Source: JBDZUZ01 sp040255445 (GTDB lineage: Bacteria > Planctomycetota > Phycisphaerae > Phycisphaerales > UBA1924). Taken from it: DNA of 19,965 nucleotides. Position 1 is the stretch's first letter, and every line of letters starts with the position of its first letter. Below, piece by piece: positions 1 to 7,760 of this stretch. The stretch spans positions 1 through 19,965 of the forward strand of contig JBDZUZ010000070.1 in NCBI GenBank assembly GCA_040255445.1, in the 5' to 3' direction. The position numbers and the translations under genes were made by a program. Below the pieces are notes generated by a model. That model had not been told where the DNA came from. It saw only the letters and a program-made list of their open reading frames with translations, and made no database searches.

Positions 1-1
1 C

Positions 2-670
2 CCCGCGACCGACCCGACCACCACACCCTCGGACACCCCGCCCGCGCCCCGCGAGCCGGCGGCCGATCCCACAACCTCGCCGCGTGCCCCGCTGCTCATG
101 GCCCTGCAGACAGAGTCCGCCGAGCAGCCGCCAACGTCCGACGCGGCACCGGTCGCGGGCCGCGTCTACACCGCGGCCGACTTCCCCGAACCGGTGAAGG
201 TCCCCGGCCTGTACGGCATCGCGCTCCTGCTCGACAGCTCCGCCAGGCCCGCCGCCCGCGAAGACGGGTCCGAGCCGATGCCGCTTGTCCCACCGGAGAT
301 CGACGGCCAGTGGCTCATCTACCTCGCCTGGGCGGCGGCGATCACCGAACTGGTCGGCGGCGTGCTCATCCTCGTCGGCCTCTTCGGCCGCTTCGCCGCG
401 CTCGGCCTCGCGTTCACCATGCTCACCGCGATCTGGCTCACACAGGTCGGCCCCGCGATCCAGAGCGGCAACACGCTGCTGGGCTTCCTACCCGCCTACG
501 GCGCGTTCGAGAAGACCGCCGACGGCTCGGACTTCAAGTTCGCCAAGCTGATGTATCAGTTCACGCTGATGTGCGCCGCTCTCGCCGTGCTCTTCGCCGG
601 CTCGGGCGCTCTCTCGCTCGATCGGCTCCTTTTCCCGGGCAAGCACCGCGGCCCGCGCGACAGCGATTGA
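2..670 (+). CDS. DoxX-like membrane protein, 5' end outside window
   Basis: The reading frame is open from base 2, so the gene very probably begins before the window. The first ATG in frame (98) would leave the family without its usual first helix. After a Pro/Thr/Ala-rich stretch come hydrophobic segments around LIYLAWAAAITELVGGVLIL, GRFAALGLAFTMLTAIWL and YQFTLMCAALAVLFAG. The ELVGG...LFGRFAALGLAFTML pattern is typical of DoxX/DoxD-type four-helix proteins. These are inner-membrane proteins with poorly defined roles, some linked to quinol or thiosulfate oxidation or to redox stress. The long polar loop before the second helix (including REDGSEPMPLVPPEIDG) is larger than in compact DoxX proteins. 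The gene ends with a polar RGPRDSD tail, and a weak hairpin follows the stop. The family call is by motif reading only, and the substrate is not inferable. Confidence 0.72.
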   Translation, partial: PATDPTTTPSDTPPAPREPAADPTTSPRAPLLMALQTESAEQPPTSDAAPVAGRVYTAADFPEPVKVPGLYGIALLLDSSARPAAREDGSEPMPLVPPEIDGQWLIYLAWAAAITELVGGVLILVGLFGRFAALGLAFTMLTAIWLTQVGPAIQSGNTLLGFLPAYGAFEKTADGSDFKFAKLMYQFTLMCAALAVLFAGSGALSLDRLLFPGKHRGPRDSD

Positions 671-679
671 ACCGGTGAC

Positions 680-699
680 GGGGCGGTGAAAACGGCCCC
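680..699 (+). terminator. Hairpin with GAAA loop, possible terminator
   Basis: GGGGCGGT and ACGGCCCC pair over 8 positions with one G-G mismatch around a GAAA tetraloop, starting 10 bases after the DoxX-like stop codon. No T-run follows, so it could be a weak or factor-assisted terminator or an mRNA-stabilising stem. Confidence 0.35.
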
Positions 700-833
700 A
701 TGAACAGGACCGCCGCGCCGCGGCCGGGCCGCGCGCCGATGATTGATTGGTGCCATCCAGCCGCTCGACAACCTCCGCCAATCGGCCCCGCCGGCCCCGC
801 TGTCTCGCTCCGCTCGGCGAACGCATCGCCGCG

Positions 834-1913
834 ATGTCGGGCCGCCGGCTGATCCTGATCGCCGCCGTGACCTCGGTCACGCTCCACGCCGCGATCATGA
901 CCACCGTCCGCATCCTCGATGCGCGGGCCTCACGCCCGCTGCGCGTCTCCGAATCCGGGCTCGCGCTCTCCGATCTCTCCGTGCTCGATCTCCCGCCAGC
1001 GCCGCAGCCGAATCCACAGCCCGCGCCGGAGCCGGTCAAGCAGCCCGAGCCCGAACCGCAACCAGAACCAGAACCCCAACCGGAGCCCCAGCCGCCTCCA
1101 GCTCAGCCGGAGCCCGAAGCGCCAACTCCTGAAGAGCCCGCCCCCGAACCGCAGACGCCACCTGTTCCGCCCGCGCTGCAGGACTTCGTCGAGCAGGCGC
1201 AGCTCCGCGTCATCGTGCCCAAGACCGAACCGCAGCGGCCCGCGCCGCGCCCCGCTCCCGAGCCGACTCCACCGCCAACGGCTGCGCCACCACCAGCGCC
1301 GCCGCCGACGCCCACCGGCAGCGCCTCTTTCGCCGGTGTGCAGGCCGCCCGCGCCGACCGCATCGTCTATGTCGTCGATGGCTCGGGCGCGATGACCACA
1401 TCGCTCCCGCTCGTCAAAGACGAGCTCATGCGCTCCGTTGCTCGACTCCGCCCGGGGCAGTCCTTCCAGGTCATCATCTTCCGCGTCAAACCCGGCGCCG
1501 CCGAGACCGAGCCCACCTTCGAGCAGTTCGAAGAACGCGGCCTCGCCCGAGCCACCGAGGGCGCCAAGCAGCGCCTCGCATCGTGGCTCGCGGCGATCGA
1601 ACCCCTCGGCCGCTCCGAGCCGATCGACGGCCTCGAACCAGCGCTTGCTCTCGACCCCGATCTGATCTTTCTGCTCACCCGCAGCATCCGCCGCTCCGGC
1701 TCCGGCGAGTGGGGCGCGGGCCGCCAGGCCACGCTCGACCGCCTTGAGACACTCAACCCGCCCAACCCGCGCACCGGCCTCCGCCCCGTTGTCATCAAGG
1801 CGATCCAGTTCATCGAGGAAGACCCCACCGGCCTGCTCCCCGCGCTCGCCGCGCGGCACGGCGACGGGCCCGATGCATACCGCGTGCTCGAGCTCGACCA
1901 GCTCCCGCGCTGA
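834..1913 (+). CDS. Membrane-anchored vWA-domain protein with TonB-like Pro/Glu-rich linker
   Basis: The 359-residue product starts with one uncleaved-looking helix (LILIAAVTSVTLHAAIMTTV). A long Pro/Glu/Gln linker (about residues 55-165) follows, and then a von Willebrand A-like domain from about residue 175 to the end. I chose the ATG at 834 because it places the helix at the N-terminus; the frame stays open upstream to 747, but that stretch is Arg/Ser-rich and unlike protein. The domain opens with IVYVVDGSGAM (D182, S184), then PLVKDELMRSVARLRPGQSFQVIIF and DLIFLLT. This pattern is common in planctomycete vWA proteins whose anchor and linker resemble TonB/TolA. The usual metal-site motif DxSxS is DGSGA here, lacking the second Ser. 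Probably a periplasm-facing protein-interaction module; its partner is unknown. Confidence 0.7.
   Translation: MSGRRLILIAAVTSVTLHAAIMTTVRILDARASRPLRVSESGLALSDLSVLDLPPAPQPNPQPAPEPVKQPEPEPQPEPEPQPEPQPPPAQPEPEAPTPEEPAPEPQTPPVPPALQDFVEQAQLRVIVPKTEPQRPAPRPAPEPTPPPTAAPPPAPPPTPTGSASFAGVQAARADRIVYVVDGSGAMTTSLPLVKDELMRSVARLRPGQSFQVIIFRVKPGAAETEPTFEQFEERGLARATEGAKQRLASWLAAIEPLGRSEPIDGLEPALALDPDLIFLLTRSIRRSGSGEWGAGRQATLDRLETLNPPNPRTGLRPVVIKAIQFIEEDPTGLLPALAARHGDGPDAYRVLELDQLPR
1012..1320 (+). repeat. Low-complexity Pro/Glu/Gln coding repeat
   Basis: Degenerate tandem PE, PQ and PEPQPEP units encode an extended, rigid spacer inside the vWA protein, like the periplasm-spanning linker of TonB. Codons vary (CCG/CCC/CCA, GAG/GAA), so the repeat is conserved at protein rather than DNA level. 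It also generates long spurious reading frames on both strands. Confidence 0.7.
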
Positions 1914-1984
1914 TCGACGCTGCCACATGCGGCCCGCATATGGGCGACGTCCAGACCGCGCGTGAGGCCCGCCACCGCTCCGGC

Positions 1985-1990
1985 TACACT
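1985..1990 (+). promoter_or_regulatory. -10 box TACACT directly before tmk start
   Basis: TACACT lies 7 bases before the GTG at 1998 and no Shine-Dalgarno sequence intervenes. Transcription would start at or next to the start codon, giving a leaderless mRNA. The same arrangement, with TACCATCG, precedes plsY and metG. No convincing -35 box is visible. Confidence 0.55.
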
Positions 1991-1997
1991 CGACCCC

Positions 1998-2678
1998 GTG
2001 TCAGCCAGCCCCTCCAACGCGCCGCACTGGACCCGCGCCCTCGCCGGCCGCTTCGTCGCCTTCGAAGGGCCCGACGGCTCGGGGAAGTCCACGCAGTACC
2101 GCCGATTCATCGCGCTCTGCGAGAATTTCGGCATCACCACCTGCGAGGTCCGCGAGCCGGGCGGCACGCCCATCGGCGAGTCGATCCGCGAGATCCTGCT
2201 CCACACCAAGGCGGAGATGACCCTCCGCTGCGAGATGCTCCTCTACATGGCCAGCCGCGCCCAGCTCGTCGAGCAGCGCATCCGCCCCGCGATGGCCCGC
2301 GGCGAGCTCATCGTCGCCGACCGCTTCGTCACCTCGACGCTCGTCTACCAGGGCGCCGCGGGCGGGCTGCCGATCAACGACATCCGCGCTGTCGCCGAGG
2401 TCGCGCTGCAGGACGCCTTCCCCGATCTCGTGCTCGTCTTCGATGTCGATGAAGACACCGCCGCGGCCCGCATCAACCCGCTGCTGGCGACCGCGACCCG
2501 CAAGAACGGCCTGGATCGCATCGAGTCCCGCGGCCGCGAGTTCCACCGCCGCGTCCGTCAGGGGTACCTCGACCTCGCGAAGGCCGAGCCCGAGCGGCAC
2601 CTGGTGATCGACGCCTCCCGCACTGTTGACGAGGTCTGGTCCGACCTCACCCGCCGCCTCGCCGAGCGGTACGCCTGA
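1998..2678 (+). CDS. tmk: Thymidylate kinase (dTMP kinase)
   Basis: This enzyme phosphorylates dTMP to dTDP with ATP in the cytoplasm, an essential step for DNA precursors. The 226-residue product has the P-loop GPDGSGKST (residues 24-32), the REPGGTPIGE segment that holds the dTMP-binding region, and the DRFVTSTLVYQG motif. FPDLVLVFDVD, the expected beta strand after the DR motif, follows, and the protein ends in a helical DEVWSDLTRRLAERYA. Length is normal for the family (about 200-230). The GTG at 1998 was chosen because it follows a -10 hexamer at leaderless spacing; an ATG at 1962 in frame would lie upstream of that promoter. plsY starts 37 bases after the stop and has its own -10 box, so the two may be separately transcribed. 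Confidence 0.93.
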   Translation: MSASPSNAPHWTRALAGRFVAFEGPDGSGKSTQYRRFIALCENFGITTCEVREPGGTPIGESIREILLHTKAEMTLRCEMLLYMASRAQLVEQRIRPAMARGELIVADRFVTSTLVYQGAAGGLPINDIRAVAEVALQDAFPDLVLVFDVDEDTAAARINPLLATATRKNGLDRIESRGREFHRRVRQGYLDLAKAEPERHLVIDASRTVDEVWSDLTRRLAERYA

Positions 2679-2702
2679 GCCCACCGCGACCCCCGCCGCC
2701 CG

Positions 2703-2708
2703 TACCAT
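2703..2708 (+). promoter_or_regulatory. -10 box TACCAT directly before plsY start
   Basis: TACCATCG stands with the hexamer ending 7 bases before the ATG at 2716, and no ribosome-binding site lies between. The spacing and extended sequence match those before tmk and metG, so a leaderless plsY transcript is likely. Confidence 0.55.
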
Positions 2709-2715
2709 CGCCTGC

Positions 2716-3426
2716 ATGCTGATCGGCGCTGTCGAACCCTGGAACCTCGCCGCGGCCCTCGCCATTGGGTTCCTCGCCGGGTCCATCCCATTCGGGCTCC
2801 TGATCGCCCGCTCCAAGGGCGTCGACATCCGCAAACACGGATCGGGCAATATCGGCGCGACCAACGTCGGCCGCGTCCTGGGCCGCCGCTACTTCTTCCT
2901 CTGCTTCTTCCTCGACATGCTCAAGGGCCTGCTCCCCGTGCTCGGGGCCGGGCTCGTGTTGGGCACGCTCGGCCGCTTCGACCTGACTACCGCGCAGTCC
3001 TTCGCCTGGCTCGCGGCGGTCCTGGCCCCGGTGCTCGGCCATGTCTTCAGCCCATGGCTCGGGTTCAAGGGCGGCAAGGGTGTCGCCACCGGGCTGGGCG
3101 CACTGCTCGGACTCTTTCCCGCGCTCACCGTCCCCGCGGCGCTGGCCTTCGTTGTCTGGGCTGTGTCGATCACCGTGACGCGGTACATGAGTCTGTCGTC
3201 GATGATCGCCGCGGCGTCGATCCCGCTGTGGGTGCTGGTGTCGTTCGAAGTGGCCGGTCGGATGGGCCGGTTCGAAGGTTCGGCGCTGGCGCGGGCGTGG
3301 CCGTATCTCCTGATCGGCGGGCTGCTTGCGCTGCTGGTGATATGGACCCATCGGTCCAATATTGCCCGGCTGCGGGCCGGGACCGAGCCAAAGTGGGGCC
3401 GGCGGGCGGCGACGGAACCGCGCTAG
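2716..3426 (+). CDS. plsY: Glycerol-3-phosphate 1-O-acyltransferase PlsY
   Basis: PlsY moves an acyl group from acyl-phosphate to glycerol-3-phosphate, the first committed step of phospholipid synthesis, and sits in the inner membrane. All three family loops are visible: GSGNIGATN (about residues 42-50), GHVFSPWLGFKGGKGVAT in the second loop, and THRSNIARLRAGTEPK near the C-terminus. Between them lie about seven hydrophobic segments. The length of 236 residues is slightly above the usual 200-220. The ATG at 2716 is preferred over the longer open frame because it starts right before the first helix and follows a -10 box. Codon use changes within the gene: before about 3180 third positions are mostly C, after it mostly G. 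An acyl-phosphate-producing PlsX partner is not in the window. Confidence 0.95.
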   Translation: MLIGAVEPWNLAAALAIGFLAGSIPFGLLIARSKGVDIRKHGSGNIGATNVGRVLGRRYFFLCFFLDMLKGLLPVLGAGLVLGTLGRFDLTTAQSFAWLAAVLAPVLGHVFSPWLGFKGGKGVATGLGALLGLFPALTVPAALAFVVWAVSITVTRYMSLSSMIAAASIPLWVLVSFEVAGRMGRFEGSALARAWPYLLIGGLLALLVIWTHRSNIARLRAGTEPKWGRRAATEPR

Positions 3427-3755
3427 TTCCATACACACCTGCAACGTCGAAACAACTTTATCGGACTGGATAACTCGCCTCAGCGGTGGTTATCCGGGGC
3501 CCTCTTGACATTATCGGGCGTGAGGCACCTGTCGGTTGTTTCAGAACGTTTTGCGGCCACCGACCCCCGGAGCGCCGATGCAAGGGCGGTCTGAAGCGAC
3601 CTTCATGGTTCGCCGTCACCGTCTGTGACGCCTGCACGACCGACTTCCTCCCGGGGGTTCCCAAGATGTTCGAGCGTGACCAAAGCCCGACCTTCCGTGA
3701 TCCGATCTGCTCTGGCCGGCGGCTGAAATCTGCCCGCCGCACAGGAGCGAGATCG
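3427..3755 (+). other. Intergenic stretch with hairpin and possible promoter; no supported gene
   Basis: I see no credible protein here. The frame open from 3486 has no good start and atypical composition. GGATAAC (3468-3474) and GTTATCC (3489-3495) form a perfect 7-bp inverted repeat that could be a terminator or an operator. Ten bases downstream, TTGACA (3505-3510) matches a -35 consensus, but no clear -10 box follows at 16-18 bases. The DNA is slightly less GC-rich than its neighbours. It may be a long untranslated leader of the small gene at 3756 or hold a small RNA. Confidence 0.4.
3468..3495 (+). terminator. Perfect 7-bp inverted repeat after plsY
   Basis: GGATAAC and GTTATCC flank a 14-base centre in which CGC and GCG can also pair. 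It lies 42 bases beyond the plsY stop and just before a TTGACA box. No T-run follows, so an operator role is equally possible. Confidence 0.35.
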
Positions 3756-4010
3756 ATGCCCGACCTCCGGCTGCACCGCGACGAAGACCAGGACACCCGC
3801 ACCTCGCTCCCCTTCCCCAATCACTACCGCGATGAGTCGCAGGCCCGGATCGGCCGCATCGGCGCCGGCTACAACGCCCTGCCCGAGAGCCCCTTCCGCA
3901 TCGATTCGATCCGCAATGTCGAGCAGGCTCTTGAGGCCGTCGAGCGCAACTTCGCTTCGCTCCGCCACAGCTTCGACGACGACAGCGACGACCGCCCCCG
4001 CGCGGCCTGA
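3756..4010 (+). CDS. Small acidic hypothetical protein (84 aa)
   Basis: The ATG at 3756 follows a good ribosome-binding site (CAGGAG, 8 bases upstream), which decides the start over the longer open frame. The product is hydrophilic and charged. It begins MPDLRLHRDEDQDTRTSLP, has a middle segment RIGRIGAGYNALPESPFRID, a probable helix SIRNVEQALEAVERNFASL, and ends in an acidic DDDSDD stretch. No signal peptide, membrane segment or known domain is visible. It stands alone, with a 330-base gap before it and a strong terminator 25 bases after it, so it is likely a monocistronic gene. Function unknown. Confidence 0.6.
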   Translation: MPDLRLHRDEDQDTRTSLPFPNHYRDESQARIGRIGAGYNALPESPFRIDSIRNVEQALEAVERNFASLRHSFDDDSDDRPRAA

Positions 4011-4035
4011 TCCGCTCTCGATTCTGATCCAGCCG

Positions 4036-4067
4036 AAGCGCTGGCGCCACGGACGGCGCCAGCGCTT
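4036..4067. terminator. Strong bidirectional hairpin terminator
   Basis: A perfect 13-bp stem (AAGCGCTGGCGCC / GGCGCCAGCGCTT) closes an ACGGAC loop and is followed by TTGTCGCTTTT on the forward strand. It lies between the converging small gene and the SpoIIE-type phosphatase gene, and can end transcription from both. Confidence 0.85.
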
Positions 4068-4121
4068 TGTCGCTTTTGGCGCTCGCCGCGTTCCGCTCAC
4101 TCCCCGCCGATCACCCGCCGC

Positions 4122-5909
4122 TCAGGACCGGCCGGCGATCCGTATCGCCACGATCGTCGTGTCATCGGGCCGCGTGCTCAGCCCGGCGAACTGGCGCAGC
4201 TCCCACAGGATCCGCTCCACCACCTGCGCTGCGGTCGCATCCGGCTCCTCGCCCAGGAACCGCAGCAGCGCATCCCGCAGCCGCTTCTTCCCAAACCGTT
4301 CGCCCTCGAAGTTGAGCGTGTCGGGCACGCCGTCGGTGTACGCCACCACACAGTCGTTGGGGTGCAGGTCGTACACCGCCCGCTGGTACCGCTGCGAGGG
4401 ATCGATCCCCACCACCATGCCGCCGACACCCAGCTCATCAACATCCGCCGTGGTGGGCTTCCTGTGCCGCGGCACGCGGATCACCAGCGTCGGCTCGTGC
4501 CCCGCCGAGCAATACGTCATCCGCATGTGATCGATATCGATCACACCGTACCACAGCGAAGCAAACTCGTTGTCGAGCGTGTCGCGGCAGAGCGCCTGGT
4601 TCACCTTCACGATCACATCATCGATGTTGTACACGCCCTGCACGTGCGCCAAGAGGCTCGCCCGCACCGCGCTCATCAAGAGCGCCGCGGCGATCCCCTT
4701 GCCCACCACATCGCCCACGAACACGCCCATGTGCCCCGAGAGATCGACGAAGTCGTAGAAATCCCCGCCCAGCTCGAAGCTCGGGATGTACCGCGCTGCA
4801 ACATCCAGCCCCCGCGCGTTGGGCACGCTCTTGGGCAGCATGCGCCGCTGGACATCCCGCGCCAGCTGCAATTGCCGCTGCACCCGCTGCTCCTCGCGCT
4901 CGAACTGCAGCAGCCGCGCCTGCTCGATCGCCGCGGCCGCCTGCTGCGCCATGGAACCCAGCAGCCGCAGGTCCGCCTCATCGAAAGCACCCGGCCCGCG
5001 CGAATACAGGCGAATGATTCCCAGCGGCCGGTTCTTGAAGACCAGCCCCGCCTGGATCGTGCTCCGCAGCCCCTCGCGGCGCACCCGGTCCATGATCAGC
5101 ACCCGGTCGTCGGACCACAGATCCTCCGACACCACGATCTGACCCCCCAGCGCCATCCGGTCGAAGAGACGGCCCTTGCTCAAGGGCTGCGGGCACCTGA
5201 GCCAGTCATCGCTCAGGTTCCGCGAGACGCGCAGCTCCAAGTCCTCTTCATCCTCGCGCACGAACCCGCTGCTCTCGTCCTTGAGCAGCACGATCGAGCC
5301 GGCATCAAGCCCGAGCACCTCGAGCGCCGATTCGAGCGCAACTTCGAGCACGCGCTGCGGCTCGGCCGCGCCCACAAGCATCGAGCTGATCCGCGAGAGC
5401 GCGGTCACCTGCTTGATGCGATACCGCAGCTCCAGATCGTCCTGGCACAATTCCGTCGACGTCTGCGCCAGCAGCCGCAGCACGCCGGTCAGCCGGTCGC
5501 GCGCATCGGGCGCGAGGCTCGGCTCGCCCGCCGCGAGCACCATCGCGCCGATCGAGGTGCCGGAGAGCTGCAGCGGGATCACCGTGTCATTCGGCCCCGG
5601 CGGCTCGGCCTGCCCCGCGATGGCCCAGGTCGTCTGCCCCGCCAGCGTCTCGTGCGGACGCTGCACGATCACCCGCCCCGCCGCATCGCGCAGCTCGATC
5701 CGCACGCCTGTCAGCCGCGACAGCTCCGTGCACGCGCCCGCGAGCGCGCCATCAGTCAGGAAATCCGTAATCGAGAGCGGCACGGCCCCGGGCGCGAACG
5801 CGTCACCGCCCGGCGCACGCGCTTCACCGGACGCGGGGCCGGACGAGCCGGTCCCCCCGGGCGGGGCGGATGTCGTCGCGGATGTCGTCGCGTCCTGCGG
5901 TCCGGGCAC
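4122..5909 (-). CDS. PocR/GAF-sensing SpoIIE-type serine phosphatase
   Basis: The 595-residue product has a disordered Ala/Gly/Pro N-terminus (1-45), a PocR-like sensory segment (about 46-160, with FLTDGALAGACTELSRLTGV), a GAF domain (about 185-335), a coiled linker rich in Glu/Gln/Arg, and a C-terminal PPM/SpoIIE phosphatase domain (about 360-595). The metal-site motifs are intact: GGDFYDF, GDVVGKG, AYTDGVPD and RPDDTTIV. Such enzymes usually dephosphorylate an anti-anti-sigma factor to control a stress sigma factor, but no anti-sigma or STAS gene lies in this window. The GTG at 5909 is preceded by GAGG at suitable spacing. It starts 42 bases after the exported protein gene, so the two probably form one transcript. 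Confidence 0.88.
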   Translation of the reverse strand: MPGPQDATTSATTSAPPGGTGSSGPASGEARAPGGDAFAPGAVPLSITDFLTDGALAGACTELSRLTGVRIELRDAAGRVIVQRPHETLAGQTTWAIAGQAEPPGPNDTVIPLQLSGTSIGAMVLAAGEPSLAPDARDRLTGVLRLLAQTSTELCQDDLELRYRIKQVTALSRISSMLVGAAEPQRVLEVALESALEVLGLDAGSIVLLKDESSGFVREDEEDLELRVSRNLSDDWLRCPQPLSKGRLFDRMALGGQIVVSEDLWSDDRVLIMDRVRREGLRSTIQAGLVFKNRPLGIIRLYSRGPGAFDEADLRLLGSMAQQAAAAIEQARLLQFEREEQRVQRQLQLARDVQRRMLPKSVPNARGLDVAARYIPSFELGGDFYDFVDLSGHMGVFVGDVVGKGIAAALLMSAVRASLLAHVQGVYNIDDVIVKVNQALCRDTLDNEFASLWYGVIDIDHMRMTYCSAGHEPTLVIRVPRHRKPTTADVDELGVGGMVVGIDPSQRYQRAVYDLHPNDCVVAYTDGVPDTLNFEGERFGKKRLRDALLRFLGEEPDATAAQVVERILWELRQFAGLSTRPDDTTIVAIRIAGRS

Positions 5910-5951
5910 GGTCGCCTCACGATTGGCCCGGCTCGGCTGGCCGGGAGAACA

Positions 5952-7640
5952 TCACTTCTCGGCGGGCGGGGCATCCGCCGCGAGCCACACGCCCCGCAAC
6001 AGCCGCGGCAGCGGATCGCCCGGGGGCGACACCTCCGCCAGCGTATCCAGCCCGCGCTGGGCCGCCGTCCGGTCGCCGGTCTGGAACCCAAGGTAGGCCA
6101 GCAGCAACCCGGTCGAACGCGGCACCGCCCGCCCGCTCTCGGCCGAGCGCGCGATCTCATCGCTGAGCTGCCGCTTGAGCTGATCCATCCGCGCCGACGT
6201 CGGCAGCGTCGATCCCTGGAACCGCACCCCCACGACCTCGGGGTGGTCGGTCAGCAGCGCCTGCAGGTTCACCGCCGAGGAGACGAACAGCCCCGCCCCC
6301 AACTGCGCGTGCACCCGCGCCGCCTGCGCGGTGACATCGCCCAGCCGGTACCCCATCGCCCGCGTGAACCGCTCCTCGGCGTCGAAGTAGCGGCCCGCGG
6401 CGAGGGCCTGCTGCCCCCGGTCCATCTGGAACGCGTACAGGTTGTCGGCCGAGTAGTCGCCCTTTACGAAGCGGTCGACCTCGGCCCCCGCCTCGCGGAT
6501 CAGCCGCAGCGTCTCGGCATCGATCGCGCCGCTCGCGGGGCCTTCCTGATTGATCTGGTCGATCGACCGCGCGGTGGCGCCGTCACGCTCGTTCTGCCGG
6601 ACCGGCTCGTCCCTGGGCTTGGACCGGTCGAGACGATCGCGGAGTTCGTTCAGTCGCGTCTCCCAGTCGAGCGGATCGTTGGGGTCGGTCGGACGCGACG
6701 GTTCGCCCGGCTTGCGGTCACGGGCGAGGCCCGGCTCGAAGCCCTGCAGCCGCTCGCGGACATCGTCGTACGCCGCGCGCACCGTCGCGCGGGTCGCGGC
6801 GGACTCTTCGCCCTCACGCACCGCCCGCTCCGATGCCGGGCGGGCGCCGGCCGGATTGACCGCGCGGATCCCGGTCGTGTCTTCGCCGCCCTCTTCTGTC
6901 TCGCCCTCGGCCCCGGCCGACGGCTTGTACCCGGGCTTGTACTGCTCGCTGGTCATGATCCAGCTGCGCTCGGCCTGCAGCCGCGCTGCCGGGTCCGCCG
7001 CGCGGATGCCCATCAGGCTCGAAGCCGTCACCTCGCGGGACGTCCCGGCCGGGCCGGGCTGCACACCGACCACACCCGGCGTCAGCGCCCGCGCCGCGGT
7101 AAACACACTCGTCGACCGCAGCGTGCTCACCGCAGTGTCGAGGCTCTGCACACCCTCCCAGGCCGATGGCTGCGCCTGCCTGGTCTGCTGCAGCGACGAC
7201 GACGGCACCGAGGCGATCCCCGTCGGCCCCAGCCGCAGCACTCCCGCCGGAAGGCCGGTCACACCGCCGGTGGTGTACGCCGACTGATACCGGATCGCAT
7301 CCGCGCCGCGGATGCCCTGCGCTGCGAAGCTCGAAGCGATCGTGTCGCGCCGGAACTCGAACAGTGAGTCCGACCCGAGTGAGCCGCGGAACTCCGAGGG
7401 CGAGGTGTACCCGACATTGCCGCGGAACGACCGCCCGCCCGGCGCGTTGCCGGTCACGATCGCGTTCCGCAGCCGGATCTCGGCGTTGATGTCGCCCCGG
7501 TCGAAGTTGTTGTCGCCGCCCACACGCAGGTCGCGCTGCAGGCCGCGGCCATCACCCAGCGCGTTCTGCGCCAGCGCCGGCGCAGCGCCGCCCGCGGCGG
7601 TGAGCAGGATCAGAGCGGTCAGTCGGGCGCGGTTCACCAT
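5952..7640 (-). CDS. Exported protein with C-terminal tetratricopeptide-like helices
   Basis: The 562-residue product starts with a clear signal peptide (positive MVNRAR, hydrophobic LTALILLTAAGG, cleavage after APALA). A long low-complexity, Gly/Ser/Arg-rich middle follows, with repeated RGxxG-type segments. The C-terminal 180 residues look like helical TPR pairs (ALAAGRYFDAEERFTRAMGYRLGDV, LLLAYLGFQTGDRTAAQRGL). The start at 7640 was chosen from GAGGAG 8 bases upstream; the frame stays open upstream through metG on the opposite strand, which is an artefact of composition. It lies in an operon with the SpoIIE-type phosphatase. Its role may be envelope-linked protein assembly or signalling, but nothing in the sequence fixes this. 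Confidence 0.75.
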   Translation of the reverse strand: MVNRARLTALILLTAAGGAAPALAQNALGDGRGLQRDLRVGGDNNFDRGDINAEIRLRNAIVTGNAPGGRSFRGNVGYTSPSEFRGSLGSDSLFEFRRDTIASSFAAQGIRGADAIRYQSAYTTGGVTGLPAGVLRLGPTGIASVPSSSLQQTRQAQPSAWEGVQSLDTAVSTLRSTSVFTAARALTPGVVGVQPGPAGTSREVTASSLMGIRAADPAARLQAERSWIMTSEQYKPGYKPSAGAEGETEEGGEDTTGIRAVNPAGARPASERAVREGEESAATRATVRAAYDDVRERLQGFEPGLARDRKPGEPSRPTDPNDPLDWETRLNELRDRLDRSKPRDEPVRQNERDGATARSIDQINQEGPASGAIDAETLRLIREAGAEVDRFVKGDYSADNLYAFQMDRGQQALAAGRYFDAEERFTRAMGYRLGDVTAQAARVHAQLGAGLFVSSAVNLQALLTDHPEVVGVRFQGSTLPTSARMDQLKRQLSDEIARSAESGRAVPRSTGLLLAYLGFQTGDRTAAQRGLDTLAEVSPPGDPLPRLLRGVWLAADAPPAEK

Positions 7641-7697
7641 GATCGATCTCCTCGGGCGAGCGAAAGACCCCCGCCCGGCATCCAGTACGAACACACC

Positions 7698-7703
7698 ATC
7701 ATA
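7698..7703 (-). promoter_or_regulatory. -10 box TATGAT for the exported TPR-like gene
   Basis: On the reverse strand TATGAT lies about 58 bases before the ATG at 7640, giving a leader of about 50 bases that contains the GAGGAG ribosome-binding site. No good -35 box is visible. It is divergent to the metG promoter 52 bases away. Confidence 0.45.
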
Positions 7704-7754
7704 GAGGATCACCCTGAACCCCCGTTCACCGGCTGTTCGGGCCCCGGCCGCCCC

Positions 7755-7760
7755 TACCAT
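7755..7760 (+). promoter_or_regulatory. -10 box TACCAT directly before metG start
   Basis: TACCATCG lies with the hexamer ending 6 bases before the ATG at 7767, and no ribosome-binding site intervenes. It matches the boxes before tmk and plsY and suggests a leaderless transcript. Confidence 0.55.

Noticed and set aside
1012..1320. CRISPR-like repeat array
   Set aside because: The periodicity is short, irregular and in frame with a Pro/Glu protein linker; there are no constant repeats with unique spacers.
930..1928. A 332-codon reverse frame over the vWA gene
   Set aside because: Its Arg/Trp/Leu-rich repeats are the complement of the Pro/Glu linker and carry no domain.
3486..3755. Longer start for the small acidic protein
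   Set aside because: The added residues are Cys/Arg/Pro-rich and unlike the downstream protein, and the ribosome-binding site fits only the ATG at 3756.
4362..7367. A 1001-codon open frame on the forward strand
   Set aside because: It is antisense to the SpoIIE-type phosphatase and exported protein, is Arg/His/Pro-rich with no domain, and arises from the GC-rich codon pattern of the real genes.
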